Shown piece after piece: positions 1-7,810 of a DNA stretch of 30,787 bases. The stretch lies in NCBI GenBank assembly GCA_013375385.1, contig JABXJY010000003.1, positions 1 through 30,787 on the forward strand, read 5' to 3'. The DNA comes from Desulfobacterales bacterium. Lineage in GTDB: Bacteria > Desulfobacterota > DSM-4660 > Desulfatiglandales > B25-G16. The notes beneath the pieces are model-generated. The model did not search any database and was not told where the DNA came from. It saw nothing but the letters and a program-made list of their open reading frames with translations. A program made the position numbers and the translations under genes. How positions within the stretch are numbered: position 1 is the first letter of the stretch; each line of letters opens with the position of its first letter.

Positions 1-127
1 GTTTGTGACAAAATGTGACAGTAATTGATTTTTTAGCTTATTTTCGTTCTATTGTTTATACTCCTCAAAGGTAAGAAAAACAAATAGTTAAGTTATTTCG
101 GTATGTTCTGAAAATCCTCTGAATCCG

Positions 128-173
128 ACTCGTAATGAGGATGTCGGCGGTTCGATCCCGCCCGGTGGCTCCA
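128..173 (+). other. 3' fragment of tRNA-Thr(CGT), putative integration (att) scar
   Basis: The sequence carries the anticodon loop CTCGTAA (anticodon CGT), the 3' anticodon-stem strand TGAGG, a perfect T arm (GGCGG, loop TTCGATC, CCGCC), the 3' acceptor strand CGGTGGC, a discriminator T and an encoded CCA. The bases just upstream do not supply the partner strand CCTCA, and there is no D arm or 5' acceptor GCCACCG, so only the 3' part of the gene is present. Tyrosine recombinases often use the tRNA 3' half as attB and leave such a displaced copy at the far end of the inserted element. Given the plus-strand direction, the intact tRNA and the element should lie left of position 1. It could also be an ordinary decayed tRNA copy. 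Confidence 0.75.
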
Positions 174-214
174 GGATCAGGACCATCCCTCACAAAGAGC
201 CGTGGTCATGAGGA

Positions 215-976
215 TCAATGCCATAAAGGGGGTGACCATCTGTTCCTGTAGCCATTATAGGACCAGCATCCGGGCAATGCACTATTTGATTGGAACTTAG
301 GATCCCTTGTCCATTGTATCATAAGTTCATGGGCCCTGTTTATTTCCTTGAACCTCTCACCATCGCCACCTTTATCAGGATGATAAACCTTTGCCATTCC
401 CCTGTAGGCCTTTCTTATCTCCCTGACATAGTCTCCAAAGACCAGATTGTCCATGTTTATGCTAAGATGCCTGAGGGCCTTTTTCTGATCAGCGGATAGT
501 CTTGGGATTCTGTTTGTATTCGGCATGATGGAATTAGGATTGATACTCTGTTCAACCTTTTCTTGGAGAATCGACTGGGATGCGAAACTACGAGAAATCC
601 GTCTGCTTCTTTTTTCATACCATTCCTTGCCAGCCTCAAGGACTAGCTCTTTAAGGGCATTGGCAGGGGGATAACCTGATTTCCTTTCATAGACAAACCT
701 TGATATGCCGTTTGACCAGGTAGGCATCACATCAAGGGCAACGCAATGTTCGGTAAATGAAAAGGTTGCATACCGTGTATTGAGTGTTTGGAGTAATCCC
801 TTGGAGAGAGAAAGGACCCACATCAGCTTCTGTCTGCATTGCCTTGAACAATAACGTCTTCCCGGTTTGATATCCTCAGTTCCACAGGCAAGGCATCTTC
901 TGACCCTTCTTTCAGCAAGGAGAGAGGATATTTTTTTTTCATGCATTTTATTGCCACTTGGTAACACAGGGTCCAT
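215..976 (-). CDS. Zinc-finger and J-domain (DnaJ-like) protein
   Basis: The C-terminal third is a J domain: an amphipathic helix (IRKAYRGMAKVY), the diagnostic HPD tripeptide near residue 200, a KGGDGERFKEINRAHE segment and a following helix. J domains stimulate the ATPase of an Hsp70 partner. The N terminus holds a four-cysteine motif, C28-x2-C31-x11-C43-x3-C47, which probably binds zinc. The middle (about 60-170) is not recognised. There is no signal peptide, so the protein should be cytosolic, and it lacks the Gly/Phe region and CxxCxGxG repeats of a true DnaJ. The ATG at 976 is used here; a TTG just upstream (979) and an ATG 10 codons inside are alternatives. It lies alone on the minus strand between the tRNA fragment and the divergent tol operon. 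Its client is unknown. Confidence 0.8.
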   Translation of the reverse strand: MDPVLPSGNKMHEKKISSLLAERRVRRCLACGTEDIKPGRRYCSRQCRQKLMWVLSLSKGLLQTLNTRYATFSFTEHCVALDVMPTWSNGISRFVYERKSGYPPANALKELVLEAGKEWYEKRSRRISRSFASQSILQEKVEQSINPNSIMPNTNRIPRLSADQKKALRHLSINMDNLVFGDYVREIRKAYRGMAKVYHPDKGGDGERFKEINRAHELMIQWTRDPKFQSNSALPGCWSYNGYRNRWSPPLWH

Positions 977-1090
977 CAAGGGAAATACCCGTAAGATATT
1001 TGCAAAGACCTCAAATCACTATCTTTACTATCATAAAAGGCATGAATATTAAAAGGAAAAAATGCTGCTACCTCGCCAGTTGTATTTGAG

Positions 1091-1119
1091 TTGACTTTGA
1101 TATTTCAATTACGTATTAT
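1091..1119 (+). promoter_or_regulatory. Sigma70-type promoter of the tol-pal operon
   Basis: TTGACT (1091-1096) and TATTAT (1114-1119) are separated by 17 bp, about 50 bp upstream of tolQ. The stretch that follows is very AT-rich (repeated ATTATT units), as expected of a melting initiation region. No operator is evident. Confidence 0.65.
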
Positions 1120-1167
1120 TATTAGTAATTATTATTAAATTATTAATCAGGAGTGAAGGTATATCTC

Positions 1168-1920
1168 ATGGTATATGCTGTGCAATTCTTGGGCTCAGGT
1201 CTTTTTGCAAGCGATATTGTTCAGATGGTATTTCATGCTGGCCTGATGGTAAAGTTTGTTCTTTTGGTCCTCTTCTTTTTCTCGTTCGCTTCGTGGACCA
1301 TAATCTTCATGAAGGTAAGGCTGCTTAAGAAGTTCAGAGGTGAGAACGAAAGTTTTCTGGAGCTTTTCTCCTCCAGCCGAGAGATAAGTAAGGTCTATTT
1401 AGAGAGCAAGATATTCAATTTCAGTCCTCTAGCCAAGATTTTCAGGACTGGGTATGCAGAATTTAACCGATCTAAGATGCTGCAAGGTAATCCAGATGAA
1501 AATAAGATTCTCCAATCACAGCAACCGGTTGTCGACAATGTTCAGAGGGCTGTTAGAAAGGCCTTATCTACCCAAACCTCTCGTTTGGAAAGAGGACTAA
1601 CCTTCCTGGCCACGACCGGCAATACCTCGCCTTTTATCGGGCTGTTTGGGACTGTTTGGGGTATAATGAGCTCTTTCAGGTCTATAGGCATAAAAGGCTC
1701 TGCCAGTTTGGCGGTTGTGGCCCCTGGTATAGCTGAGGCCCTTATTGCTACAGCAGCAGGCTTGGCAGCAGCTATACCGGCGGTTGTGGCCTTCAATTAT
1801 TTCAACCGCAGGATAAGGGCATTTGAGATAGAGACCGGGAATTTCATTTCTGACTTTGTGGGTTCACTGGAGAGAGGATTAATGAAGAGGGCCTCAATGG
1901 AAAGGGCAAGAGGCGAATAG
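1168..1920 (+). CDS. tolQ: TolQ, proton-channel subunit of the Tol-Pal system
   Basis: TolQ is an inner-membrane protein of the MotA/TolQ/ExbB family. With TolR it forms the proton-driven motor that energises TolA for outer-membrane constriction at division. The protein has an N-terminal membrane segment (VKFVLLVLFFFSFASW), a cytoplasmic loop, and the two conserved C-terminal helices: one around GNTSPFIGLFGTVWGIM, the other around APGIAEALIATAAGLAAAIPA, which carries the family signature EALIATA. The ATG at 1168 has GAAGG eight bases upstream; a GTG at 1153 would add five residues but sits too close to its AGGA. It is the first gene behind the promoter at 1091 and ends two bases before tolR. 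Context (tolR, tolA, tolB, pal) separates it from ExbB. Confidence 0.95.
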   Translation: MVYAVQFLGSGLFASDIVQMVFHAGLMVKFVLLVLFFFSFASWTIIFMKVRLLKKFRGENESFLELFSSSREISKVYLESKIFNFSPLAKIFRTGYAEFNRSKMLQGNPDENKILQSQQPVVDNVQRAVRKALSTQTSRLERGLTFLATTGNTSPFIGLFGTVWGIMSSFRSIGIKGSASLAVVAPGIAEALIATAAGLAAAIPAVVAFNYFNRRIRAFEIETGNFISDFVGSLERGLMKRASMERARGE

Positions 1921-1922
1921 TA

Positions 1923-2330
1923 ATGGATGTGGGAGAGAGCAGGCACGATTACTTATCGGATATCAATGTAACACCGCTGGTTGATGTGATGTTGGTATTG
2001 CTCATCATATTTATGGCGACAGCGCCCATGATGATGCATGGGGTCAAGGTGAATCTTCCCAAAACCGAAAGCAAAAGTATAAAAACCAAGGAAGACCCCT
2101 TGATATTAACGGTAACTAAACAAAGAGTCATTCTCATTGAAGACTATAAGGTTGAATTGAAGTCGCTCAAGGAAAAGCTAGAAAAGATATTCGCCAATAG
2201 AGCGGAAAAGGAGATCCTCTTACAGGGTGATAAGGATGTGCCTTATGGCTTTGTAATCAAGGTTATGTCTCAGGTTAAAGAGGCTGGAATTACCAAAGTG
2301 GGAATGATAACCGAGCCTCCACACAAATGA
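1923..2330 (+). CDS. tolR: TolR, inner-membrane motor subunit
   Basis: This is an ExbD/TolR-family protein of 135 residues, the usual size. It has a short cytoplasmic N terminus (DINVTPL), a single membrane helix with the essential proton-path aspartate (LVD21VML), then a periplasmic domain ending GFVIKVMSQVKEAGITKVGM, which matches the family's C-terminal fold. TolR partners with TolQ in proton conduction and can contact peptidoglycan. The ATG lies two bases after the tolQ stop, with an AGAGG Shine-Dalgarno in the tolQ end. The stop overlaps the next start in an ATGA, so translation is probably coupled. Confidence 0.95.
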   Translation: MDVGESRHDYLSDINVTPLVDVMLVLLIIFMATAPMMMHGVKVNLPKTESKSIKTKEDPLILTVTKQRVILIEDYKVELKSLKEKLEKIFANRAEKEILLQGDKDVPYGFVIKVMSQVKEAGITKVGMITEPPHK

Positions 2331-3265
2331 GAGCACCACGGTCTATCGCTAATTCAGGGTTAAGGGAAGACAGATGGGTCCAGATGATGGCCCTATCCTT
2401 CTGTCTTCACTTAGCTGTTTTCTCTACAGCCCTATTCATTCCACAACCCACTATCAACTATCCATCTCTGGAGGAAAGGGTGTATCATGTTGAGCTCGTT
2501 GGATCTCCGTCAAAGGTCAGGGCTGGGGCCATTGGATCCCAATCAGGAGCTGGGAGTAGGACCAAAGCACGAGGGGTAGCCAGAAGAAAGGGAACATCTC
2601 ATATATTAGAAGATAAGACCCAGCGGATTGCCGTTAAGAAGAAAAGGACTGCCCCTATTGTAGCAAAAAGAGTTTCCCCTGAGTCGATACCAAAAGACAG
2701 AAATAAATCTCTTCCTCCTTCAGAGCTTATTGATAGGGCCATATCTAAGATTGAAAGAAAGGTAGAGGAGGAAAAGCCAAATGACCTCCAAAAGACACTA
2801 TCTGAGATTGAGAGAAGGGTAGCAAAGGAGAAGGCAGGTCGACCCGAAAAGACCCCCGGTAAGCTCGATAAATCTGGAGGAGATAGTAGTGCCCTCTTTA
2901 GGGTGGAAAAAAAGGGCGGGCTGTCCGGGCTGTCTACGCTGTCTGGCATGTCTTCGGGTATAGGTAAGGGTATTCAACTCTATCAGATGGAGATTGAAAG
3001 TGCTATCAAGAATAACTGGTCCTACCCGGTCGCCCTTGTTAATCTAAAGAGAGAGAAAATCCCTGAGGCAGTAATTTTGGTGACTGTCAGAAGTGACGGA
3101 AAGATTCTAAAGACTCGGTTTAAGAGGAGATCTGAAAATGCCCTCTTTGATGATTCTGTGCTGAAGGCTATAGAGAAATCAGATCCTCTCCCTGGATTTC
3201 CACCTGGGTACAGGAAGAGCCATGAGGAAGTTGAAATCAATTTTAGCCTCAAAGATCTTATGTAG
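2327..3265 (+). CDS. tolA: TolA/TonB-type periplasm-spanning protein
   Basis: The protein has an N-terminal membrane anchor at about residues 20-42 with a Ser24-x3-His28 pair, the pattern through which TolA and TonB couple to their motors. A long charged middle follows (about 60-210), rich in Lys, Arg and Glu with repeated IERKVEEEK-like helices, then a TonB-type C-terminal domain (YQMEIESAIKNNWSYP...ILVTVRSDGKI...DPLPGFPPGY). TolA links the TolQR motor to TolB/Pal across the periplasm. The middle is shorter than in E. coli TolA (312 versus about 420 residues in all). The start overlaps the tolR stop (ATGA), and the 3' end overlaps tolB by 44 nt. Assignment to TolA rather than TonB rests on operon position. 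Confidence 0.88.
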   Translation: MRAPRSIANSGLREDRWVQMMALSFCLHLAVFSTALFIPQPTINYPSLEERVYHVELVGSPSKVRAGAIGSQSGAGSRTKARGVARRKGTSHILEDKTQRIAVKKKRTAPIVAKRVSPESIPKDRNKSLPPSELIDRAISKIERKVEEEKPNDLQKTLSEIERRVAKEKAGRPEKTPGKLDKSGGDSSALFRVEKKGGLSGLSTLSGMSSGIGKGIQLYQMEIESAIKNNWSYPVALVNLKREKIPEAVILVTVRSDGKILKTRFKRRSENALFDDSVLKAIEKSDPLPGFPPGYRKSHEEVEINFSLKDLM

Positions 3266-4586
3266 TATTAAAGCCGCCTTCCGTACACTTCTATGGATCT
3301 TGGTCCTATGGATAGGTATCCTTGTGCAAACAGAGGGAGTACAGGGCAAGCTTTATATAGACATAACCGCTCCTTCAATGAGGAGGATATCTATCGCCAT
3401 ACCCGATTTTAAATACTTAGGTAAGACAAATGGACATCCAGACCTGAGCAGCACACTTCCCGGGATTATATCTAACGATTGTGATCTCAGTGGTTATTTT
3501 AAGCCACTGGATAAGGGCTCTTTTATTGAAGGGCCAAACTCTGGGATTACACGCGATAGCATCCGTTTTAAGGATTGGTCTGTCATTGGGGCCGAACTCC
3601 TCTTGAAGGGTGGCTATGAATGTATTGGCCAACAGCTAAAGGTAGTGGTAAGATTATTTGATGTCTTTTCTGGTAAGCAACTCTATGGAAAACGGGTATT
3701 GGCGCCAGTTAAGCAAGCAAGATACCTGATGCATCGCCTCGGCAACGAGATCATCCTTACATTGACCGGTCATCCTGGGCCATTCTTGACCAAGATGGCC
3801 TTTGTTGGGACCTCCACCGGTCATAAAGAGATTTACCTGTGCGACTATGATGGGCATAACGTGAAGCGACTAACTCATTACGATACGATAAGCCTTTCCC
3901 CACAACTGTCTCCCTTAGGGGATAGGATGATTTATACCTCTTTCCGTAATTCCAGCACGGTACTTTTCATGCATGATGTGGTTAAGGGATCGGTTACAAA
4001 GATCTCAGATAGAAAAGGACTAAATATCGCTGCCGCCTGGAAGCCAAATGGAAAAGAGCTTGCCCTGACACTTACCATCAGTGGGAATCCGGACATCTTT
4101 TTAATTGACATAACAGGCAAGATATTGAAGCGGCTGACCAAGAATTGGGGGATCGATGTGTCTCCGACCTTTTCCCCTGACGGCAAGAGGATGGCCTTTG
4201 TTTCCAACAGGTCTGGCTCGCCGCAGATATATATCCTTGACCTCACTACCAACCAGATAGAGAGATTAACCTTTGAAGGTAGCTATAATACCTCACCAGC
4301 ATGGTCAAAGCTTGATCGGATAGCCTTTGCTAGTTCTTCAGATGGTCACTTCGACATATATACTATCTCACCAGACGGAAAGGAACTGCAGAGAGTTACT
4401 CAAGATCAAGGCAATAATGAGGATCCGTGCTGGTCTCCAGATGGCCGGTATATTGCTTTCAGTTCAAACAGAACAGGCGGCGATTACCATATCTTTATTG
4501 CTAACGCCAATGGTCAAAATCAAAGAAAGGTAACCTTCTTGAAAGGAGATCAACTTTCCCCTGCATGGGCTCAACATTTCGAATAG
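3222..4586 (+). CDS. tolB: TolB, periplasmic beta-propeller of Tol-Pal
   Basis: A long basic N-region and a hydrophobic stretch (LLWILVLWIGILVQ, about residues 23-36) act as the signal peptide. The N-terminal TolB domain follows (about 45-185; VIGAELLLKGGY). Then come PD40-type propeller blades carrying repeated motifs such as SPTFSPDGKRMAFVSNRSG, DPCWSPDGRYIAFSSNRTG and DIFLIDITGK. TolB binds Pal and TolA in the periplasm. The length, 454 residues, is slightly above the usual 430 because of the extended N terminus. The ATG at 3222 lies inside tolA in another frame; no in-frame ATG after the tolA stop would keep the signal peptide. It ends about 130 bases before pal. Confidence 0.95.
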   Translation: MRKLKSILASKILCSIKAAFRTLLWILVLWIGILVQTEGVQGKLYIDITAPSMRRISIAIPDFKYLGKTNGHPDLSSTLPGIISNDCDLSGYFKPLDKGSFIEGPNSGITRDSIRFKDWSVIGAELLLKGGYECIGQQLKVVVRLFDVFSGKQLYGKRVLAPVKQARYLMHRLGNEIILTLTGHPGPFLTKMAFVGTSTGHKEIYLCDYDGHNVKRLTHYDTISLSPQLSPLGDRMIYTSFRNSSTVLFMHDVVKGSVTKISDRKGLNIAAAWKPNGKELALTLTISGNPDIFLIDITGKILKRLTKNWGIDVSPTFSPDGKRMAFVSNRSGSPQIYILDLTTNQIERLTFEGSYNTSPAWSKLDRIAFASSSDGHFDIYTISPDGKELQRVTQDQGNNEDPCWSPDGRYIAFSSNRTGGDYHIFIANANGQNQRKVTFLKGDQLSPAWAQHFE

Positions 4587-4632
4587 TGACCCATGTTTTT
4601 TTTAAAAAAAATATTATTTTTTATGTAAATAC

Positions 4633-4661
4633 TTGAAATTGAAATTCAGAGATGGTATATA
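4633..4661 (+). promoter_or_regulatory. Possible secondary promoter ahead of pal
   Basis: TTGAAA (4633-4638) and TATATA (4656-4661) are 17 bp apart in the AT-rich gap between tolB and pal. A separate promoter would let pal and cpoB be made in excess over tolQRAB, as is common for the abundant Pal lipoprotein. The -10 match is only moderate. Confidence 0.35.
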
Positions 4662-4720
4662 GAGAATTATGAATAAGGAAAATTCAGGTGTATGAACCAA
4701 AAACAAGGAGGGATAGAGCC

Positions 4721-5362
4721 ATGAAGAGGAATTTAGTAATTGCAACACTTGGGGTCTTTGCATGTTCATCCGTTTTCTTGCTGTGCTCATGTGCCAAGAA
4801 ACAGGTGGTAGGAGAGGAGAAAGAGATCACGGCGCCTGTCAAGGAGGCAGCGAAGGTTGAAGAGGAAAAGCCGGCAGCAGTGGAAGTGGCAAAGGAAGTC
4901 AAGGCGGAAGAAGAAAAGGAAGTTAAGAAGGTAGAGGAGGCCAGGATTGAGAAGCCTAAGGAGTTGGAGATAGCCAAGAAGAAGGAGGCCGAGGAAAAGG
5001 TCTGGGAGGATAGAGGAGGCATAAGACTTGAGGCGGAGCCAGTCTATTTTGATTTTGATAAGTCTTTCATCAGGCCAGAATACAGACCCACCCTGACGGA
5101 AAAGGCAGAATTCCTGAAAGATAACCCCAATGTCCATATAAGGATTGAGGGTAACTGTGATGAAAGGGGTACCAACGAGTACAACCTTGCTTTGGGGGAA
5201 AGAAGGGCTGAAAGTGCAAAGGGATTCCTCGCCTCTCTCGGAATCTCGCCTGACAGGATAGAGACCATAAGCTATGGTGAGGAGAGACCTCTTGCCGTAG
5301 GCCAGAATGAAGATTCATGGTCCCAGAACAGACGCGATGACTTCGTGATTATGAAGAAATAG
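4721..5362 (+). CDS. pal: Pal, peptidoglycan-associated lipoprotein
   Basis: Pal is an outer-membrane lipoprotein that binds peptidoglycan through an OmpA-like domain and is the end point of the Tol system. The signal peptide ends in the lipobox-like LCSC followed by AKK, giving a lipidated Cys near residue 22. A long Lys/Glu/Val-rich linker (about 25-100) follows, then the OmpA domain (VYFDFDKSFIRPEY...NCDERGTNEYNLALGERRA). The motif NxDxRGxxxYNxxLGxRRA is clear and carries the diaminopimelate-contacting Asp and Arg. The ATG at 4721 is preceded by AAGGAGGG at 8-base spacing; an in-frame ATG 11 codons upstream lacks this. The acidic linker is unusually long and should reach far into the periplasm. 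Confidence 0.95.
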   Translation: MKRNLVIATLGVFACSSVFLLCSCAKKQVVGEEKEITAPVKEAAKVEEEKPAAVEVAKEVKAEEEKEVKKVEEARIEKPKELEIAKKKEAEEKVWEDRGGIRLEAEPVYFDFDKSFIRPEYRPTLTEKAEFLKDNPNVHIRIEGNCDERGTNEYNLALGERRAESAKGFLASLGISPDRIETISYGEERPLAVGQNEDSWSQNRRDDFVIMKK

Positions 5363-5530
5363 TCACTCTCAAATTCTTGTATCCGGGAGGTAAAGCTCTT
5401 TTTCTTTAGGGGTATAGAAAACTGGCTTTTTCCTCCCACAATCACGGCCGGTTACTATGTGAAGAACAAGAGGCCCCTGATGTAGCTTTAGACGGTTCGG
5501 GATGAAGGGGTTGGGCAGAGAAGTAAAGGG

Positions 5531-6460
5531 ATGGCTAACGTAATTAGAAAATCTCTCATTTTTCTTCCGGCCGTTATTTTTTTGGTGACCTCCTGCGCCT
5601 CCCAGAAGGATATAATCAATCTAAGTAGGCAACTTAACGCCCTTTCTCGACAAACAAAGAAGGATGGCAAGGGGGCCGAGAAATCCATAAGGGAACTGAA
5701 AGAGGCGATTGAGGCAAACGAGGCTCGGCACAGGGAAACAGAAAGGATTTTGAAGGAGGATCAGGAGTCTCTCCGCTTAAGTCTCGCCCAGCTTGGGGCG
5801 GACCTTGGGGGAATAGGAGATAATATCCAAGGATTGACCGGCAGGGTAGAGGAGCTGTCTCATCTGTTGAAAAGCACTATCGAGGAAGATACTTCCAAAG
5901 AGGATGCTATGGCATCCCAGATGAAAGAACTTTCTCTTGTGACCGAGGACCTAAAATTAAGGATACAGAGCCTTGAGAATTATGTAAATTCCGAGATAGC
6001 GGCTATCGAGGAAAAGGCTGCTTTAGAAAAGACCTCGCCTACTCAGGAGATTGGAAAAAACGATAGTTCTGCTCCTCAGAAAAAGGAACTAACGGAATCG
6101 GAAGCCTATGATAGGACATTGGGATACTATAAAGGTGGTCGGTATGAGAAGGCTATAGCAGATTTCAAAGGCTTTCTGGAGTCGTACCCCGAATCTGACC
6201 TCGCAGATAATGCCCATTTCTGGATCGGTGAGTGTCTCAGGGCCTTAGGGAAGTACGAGGAGGCGATTCTGGCCTATCAAAGAGTCATCAACGGCTATCC
6301 AAAGGGAAACAAGGTTCCTCCAGCTATGCTCCATCAGGGATTCGCATTTGAGAAAATAAAGGATAAGACGACCGCCAGTCTCGTATTTAAGAAATTGGTT
6401 AAGCAATTTCCAAACACCAAGGAGGCGGAGATCGCCAGGAAAAGAATTGGTGAAATGTAG
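5531..6460 (+). CDS. cpoB: CpoB/YbgF-type cell-division coordinator, here a lipoprotein
   Basis: The signal sequence (RKSLIFLPAVIFLVTSCAS) carries a lipobox VTSC, so the mature protein should be lipidated, unlike the soluble CpoB of E. coli. Residues about 25-160 are predicted coiled coil (heptad-rich, many Glu, Lys and Leu). The C-terminal 120 residues are tetratricopeptide repeats with the YbgF pattern (YDRTLGYYKGGRYEKAIADFKGF; DNAHFWIGECLRALGKYEEAI; AMLHQGFAFEKIKD). CpoB links Tol-Pal to septal peptidoglycan synthesis. It is the last gene of the tol cluster and converges with the muramidase-family gene six bases away. The 168-base gap after pal shows no clear promoter. Confidence 0.9.
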   Translation: MANVIRKSLIFLPAVIFLVTSCASQKDIINLSRQLNALSRQTKKDGKGAEKSIRELKEAIEANEARHRETERILKEDQESLRLSLAQLGADLGGIGDNIQGLTGRVEELSHLLKSTIEEDTSKEDAMASQMKELSLVTEDLKLRIQSLENYVNSEIAAIEEKAALEKTSPTQEIGKNDSSAPQKKELTESEAYDRTLGYYKGGRYEKAIADFKGFLESYPESDLADNAHFWIGECLRALGKYEEAILAYQRVINGYPKGNKVPPAMLHQGFAFEKIKDKTTASLVFKKLVKQFPNTKEAEIARKRIGEM

Positions 6461-6466
6461 TTACTC

Positions 6467-7648
6467 TTATTCCTTATAAATCAGGTATGGCTTTCTTGAT
6501 TTAAGGAAACCCTCCAACTCTTTAGAGCAATCCTCCAGGAGCTTCTCAATATCCTTTCCCTCTTCTAACGTAGCCCTTATTGAAGAATCCCCGAGAATAA
6601 GGTCTATTGGGGGCCTTTTGAAGTCATATTCATACGGTGGTTTCCGCCAGGCGAACTCATCTCTATAGGTTTCAAAAACTATTTTGAGCAAGGCAAGTGA
6701 TGTCCGATAAGGTCTGTAGATGTTAGGATTTGATACGTGAATCATAACGCCGCCGCAGAGTTCCCCCTTCCATTTGTTGAATGTAGGCCTAAAGTAGTGT
6801 TCCCTGAAATAACATCCTTCAGTGTCTTTAGGTACTAATCCCTTTTTGAGTATGGAGGGGTTGATAAAAGGTGCCCCAAATATCTCGAAAGGGCGGCATG
6901 TCCCCCTTCCTTCTGAGATATTTGTACCCTCCCACATAACCTGACCCGGATAAACTAGAGCAGTCTCTAAGAGAGGCATATTTGGGGAAGGCATGATCCA
7001 TGTTAACCCTGTATCCTTCCATAACATGTGCCGGTGCCAGGCCTTGAGAGGAAGGACCGTGATATCACAGTCAATCTTGAAGGCATCCTTAAAGAGGTGT
7101 GCGAGCTCTCCCATAGTCATTCCGTGGCGCATGGGAAGAGTGAATGGTCCCACAAGAGAGTAAAATTCGGGGCGCAAGAGATTTCCCTCTACTATCATTC
7201 CACCCAAAGGGTTCGGCCTGTCTAAGACAAGAACCCTCTTTCCTGCCCTGGCAGCTCCTTTAAGAGCGTAAAGCATGGTAGTGATAAAGGTATACACCCT
7301 TGTCCCCACATCTTGTAGATCTATGATAAGAAGATCTATCGTGTCGAGGATATCGGACAGGGCATCTCTTCTGTTTCCATAGAGGCCGAATACCGGGATA
7401 TGGAGCTCCGTATCGAGATAGTCTTCTGTCTCAACCATATTGTCCTGATCTTCGCCCCTGAATCCATGTTGGGGTCCGAAAAGGATCTTGAGCTGTCCGG
7501 GAAGAAGAATTGAGATTACATCTTTCGCGTTCTGCAAATTATGATCTACAGAGGCCTGATTAGCTAATAGCCCTAAGGATTGACCCCTGAATCGTTTCCA
7601 AGGCTCTTCCTTAAATTGATCCAAACCTGTTGCAATCTTGGCCATCAT
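6467..7648 (-). CDS. namZ: NamZ/DUF1343-family exo-beta-N-acetylmuramidase
   Basis: The protein has the full DUF1343 pattern: GLLANQASVD near the N terminus, LFGPQHGFRGEDQDNM, PVFGLYG, LIIDLQDVGTRVYTFITTM, VLDRPNPLGG and LPMRHGMTMGELA. Family members (GH171) remove terminal MurNAc from peptidoglycan fragments, as shown for Bacillus subtilis NamZ. The length of 393 residues is typical. No signal peptide is visible, since the N terminus is MMAKIATGLDQFKEEP, so the enzyme should work in the cytoplasm on imported muropeptides, unlike secreted relatives. The ATG pair at 7648/7645 has a purine-rich GAGGGG just upstream. It is convergent with cpoB and divergent from folC. Confidence 0.88.
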   Translation of the reverse strand: MMAKIATGLDQFKEEPWKRFRGQSLGLLANQASVDHNLQNAKDVISILLPGQLKILFGPQHGFRGEDQDNMVETEDYLDTELHIPVFGLYGNRRDALSDILDTIDLLIIDLQDVGTRVYTFITTMLYALKGAARAGKRVLVLDRPNPLGGMIVEGNLLRPEFYSLVGPFTLPMRHGMTMGELAHLFKDAFKIDCDITVLPLKAWHRHMLWKDTGLTWIMPSPNMPLLETALVYPGQVMWEGTNISEGRGTCRPFEIFGAPFINPSILKKGLVPKDTEGCYFREHYFRPTFNKWKGELCGGVMIHVSNPNIYRPYRTSLALLKIVFETYRDEFAWRKPPYEYDFKRPPIDLILGDSSIRATLEEGKDIEKLLEDCSKELEGFLKSRKPYLIYKE

Positions 7649-7810
7649 CCCCTCTTTGATTAATCATCAAAAGAAATATAGATTGTGCCACCATGTAAAT
7701 TTTAGTATCATTCCCATCTCCACCTTTGATTATACAGCATAGAGCACGCTCAACTAGACCTCTTGGGTGAAGGAAATCAAAAAGAGTATGGCCCATTTTA
7801 GGAGAAGAAC

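Noticed and set aside
5363..5530. pal-cpoB gap as a possible riboswitch or small RNA
   Set aside because: No conserved core or strong hairpin with a T tract was found.
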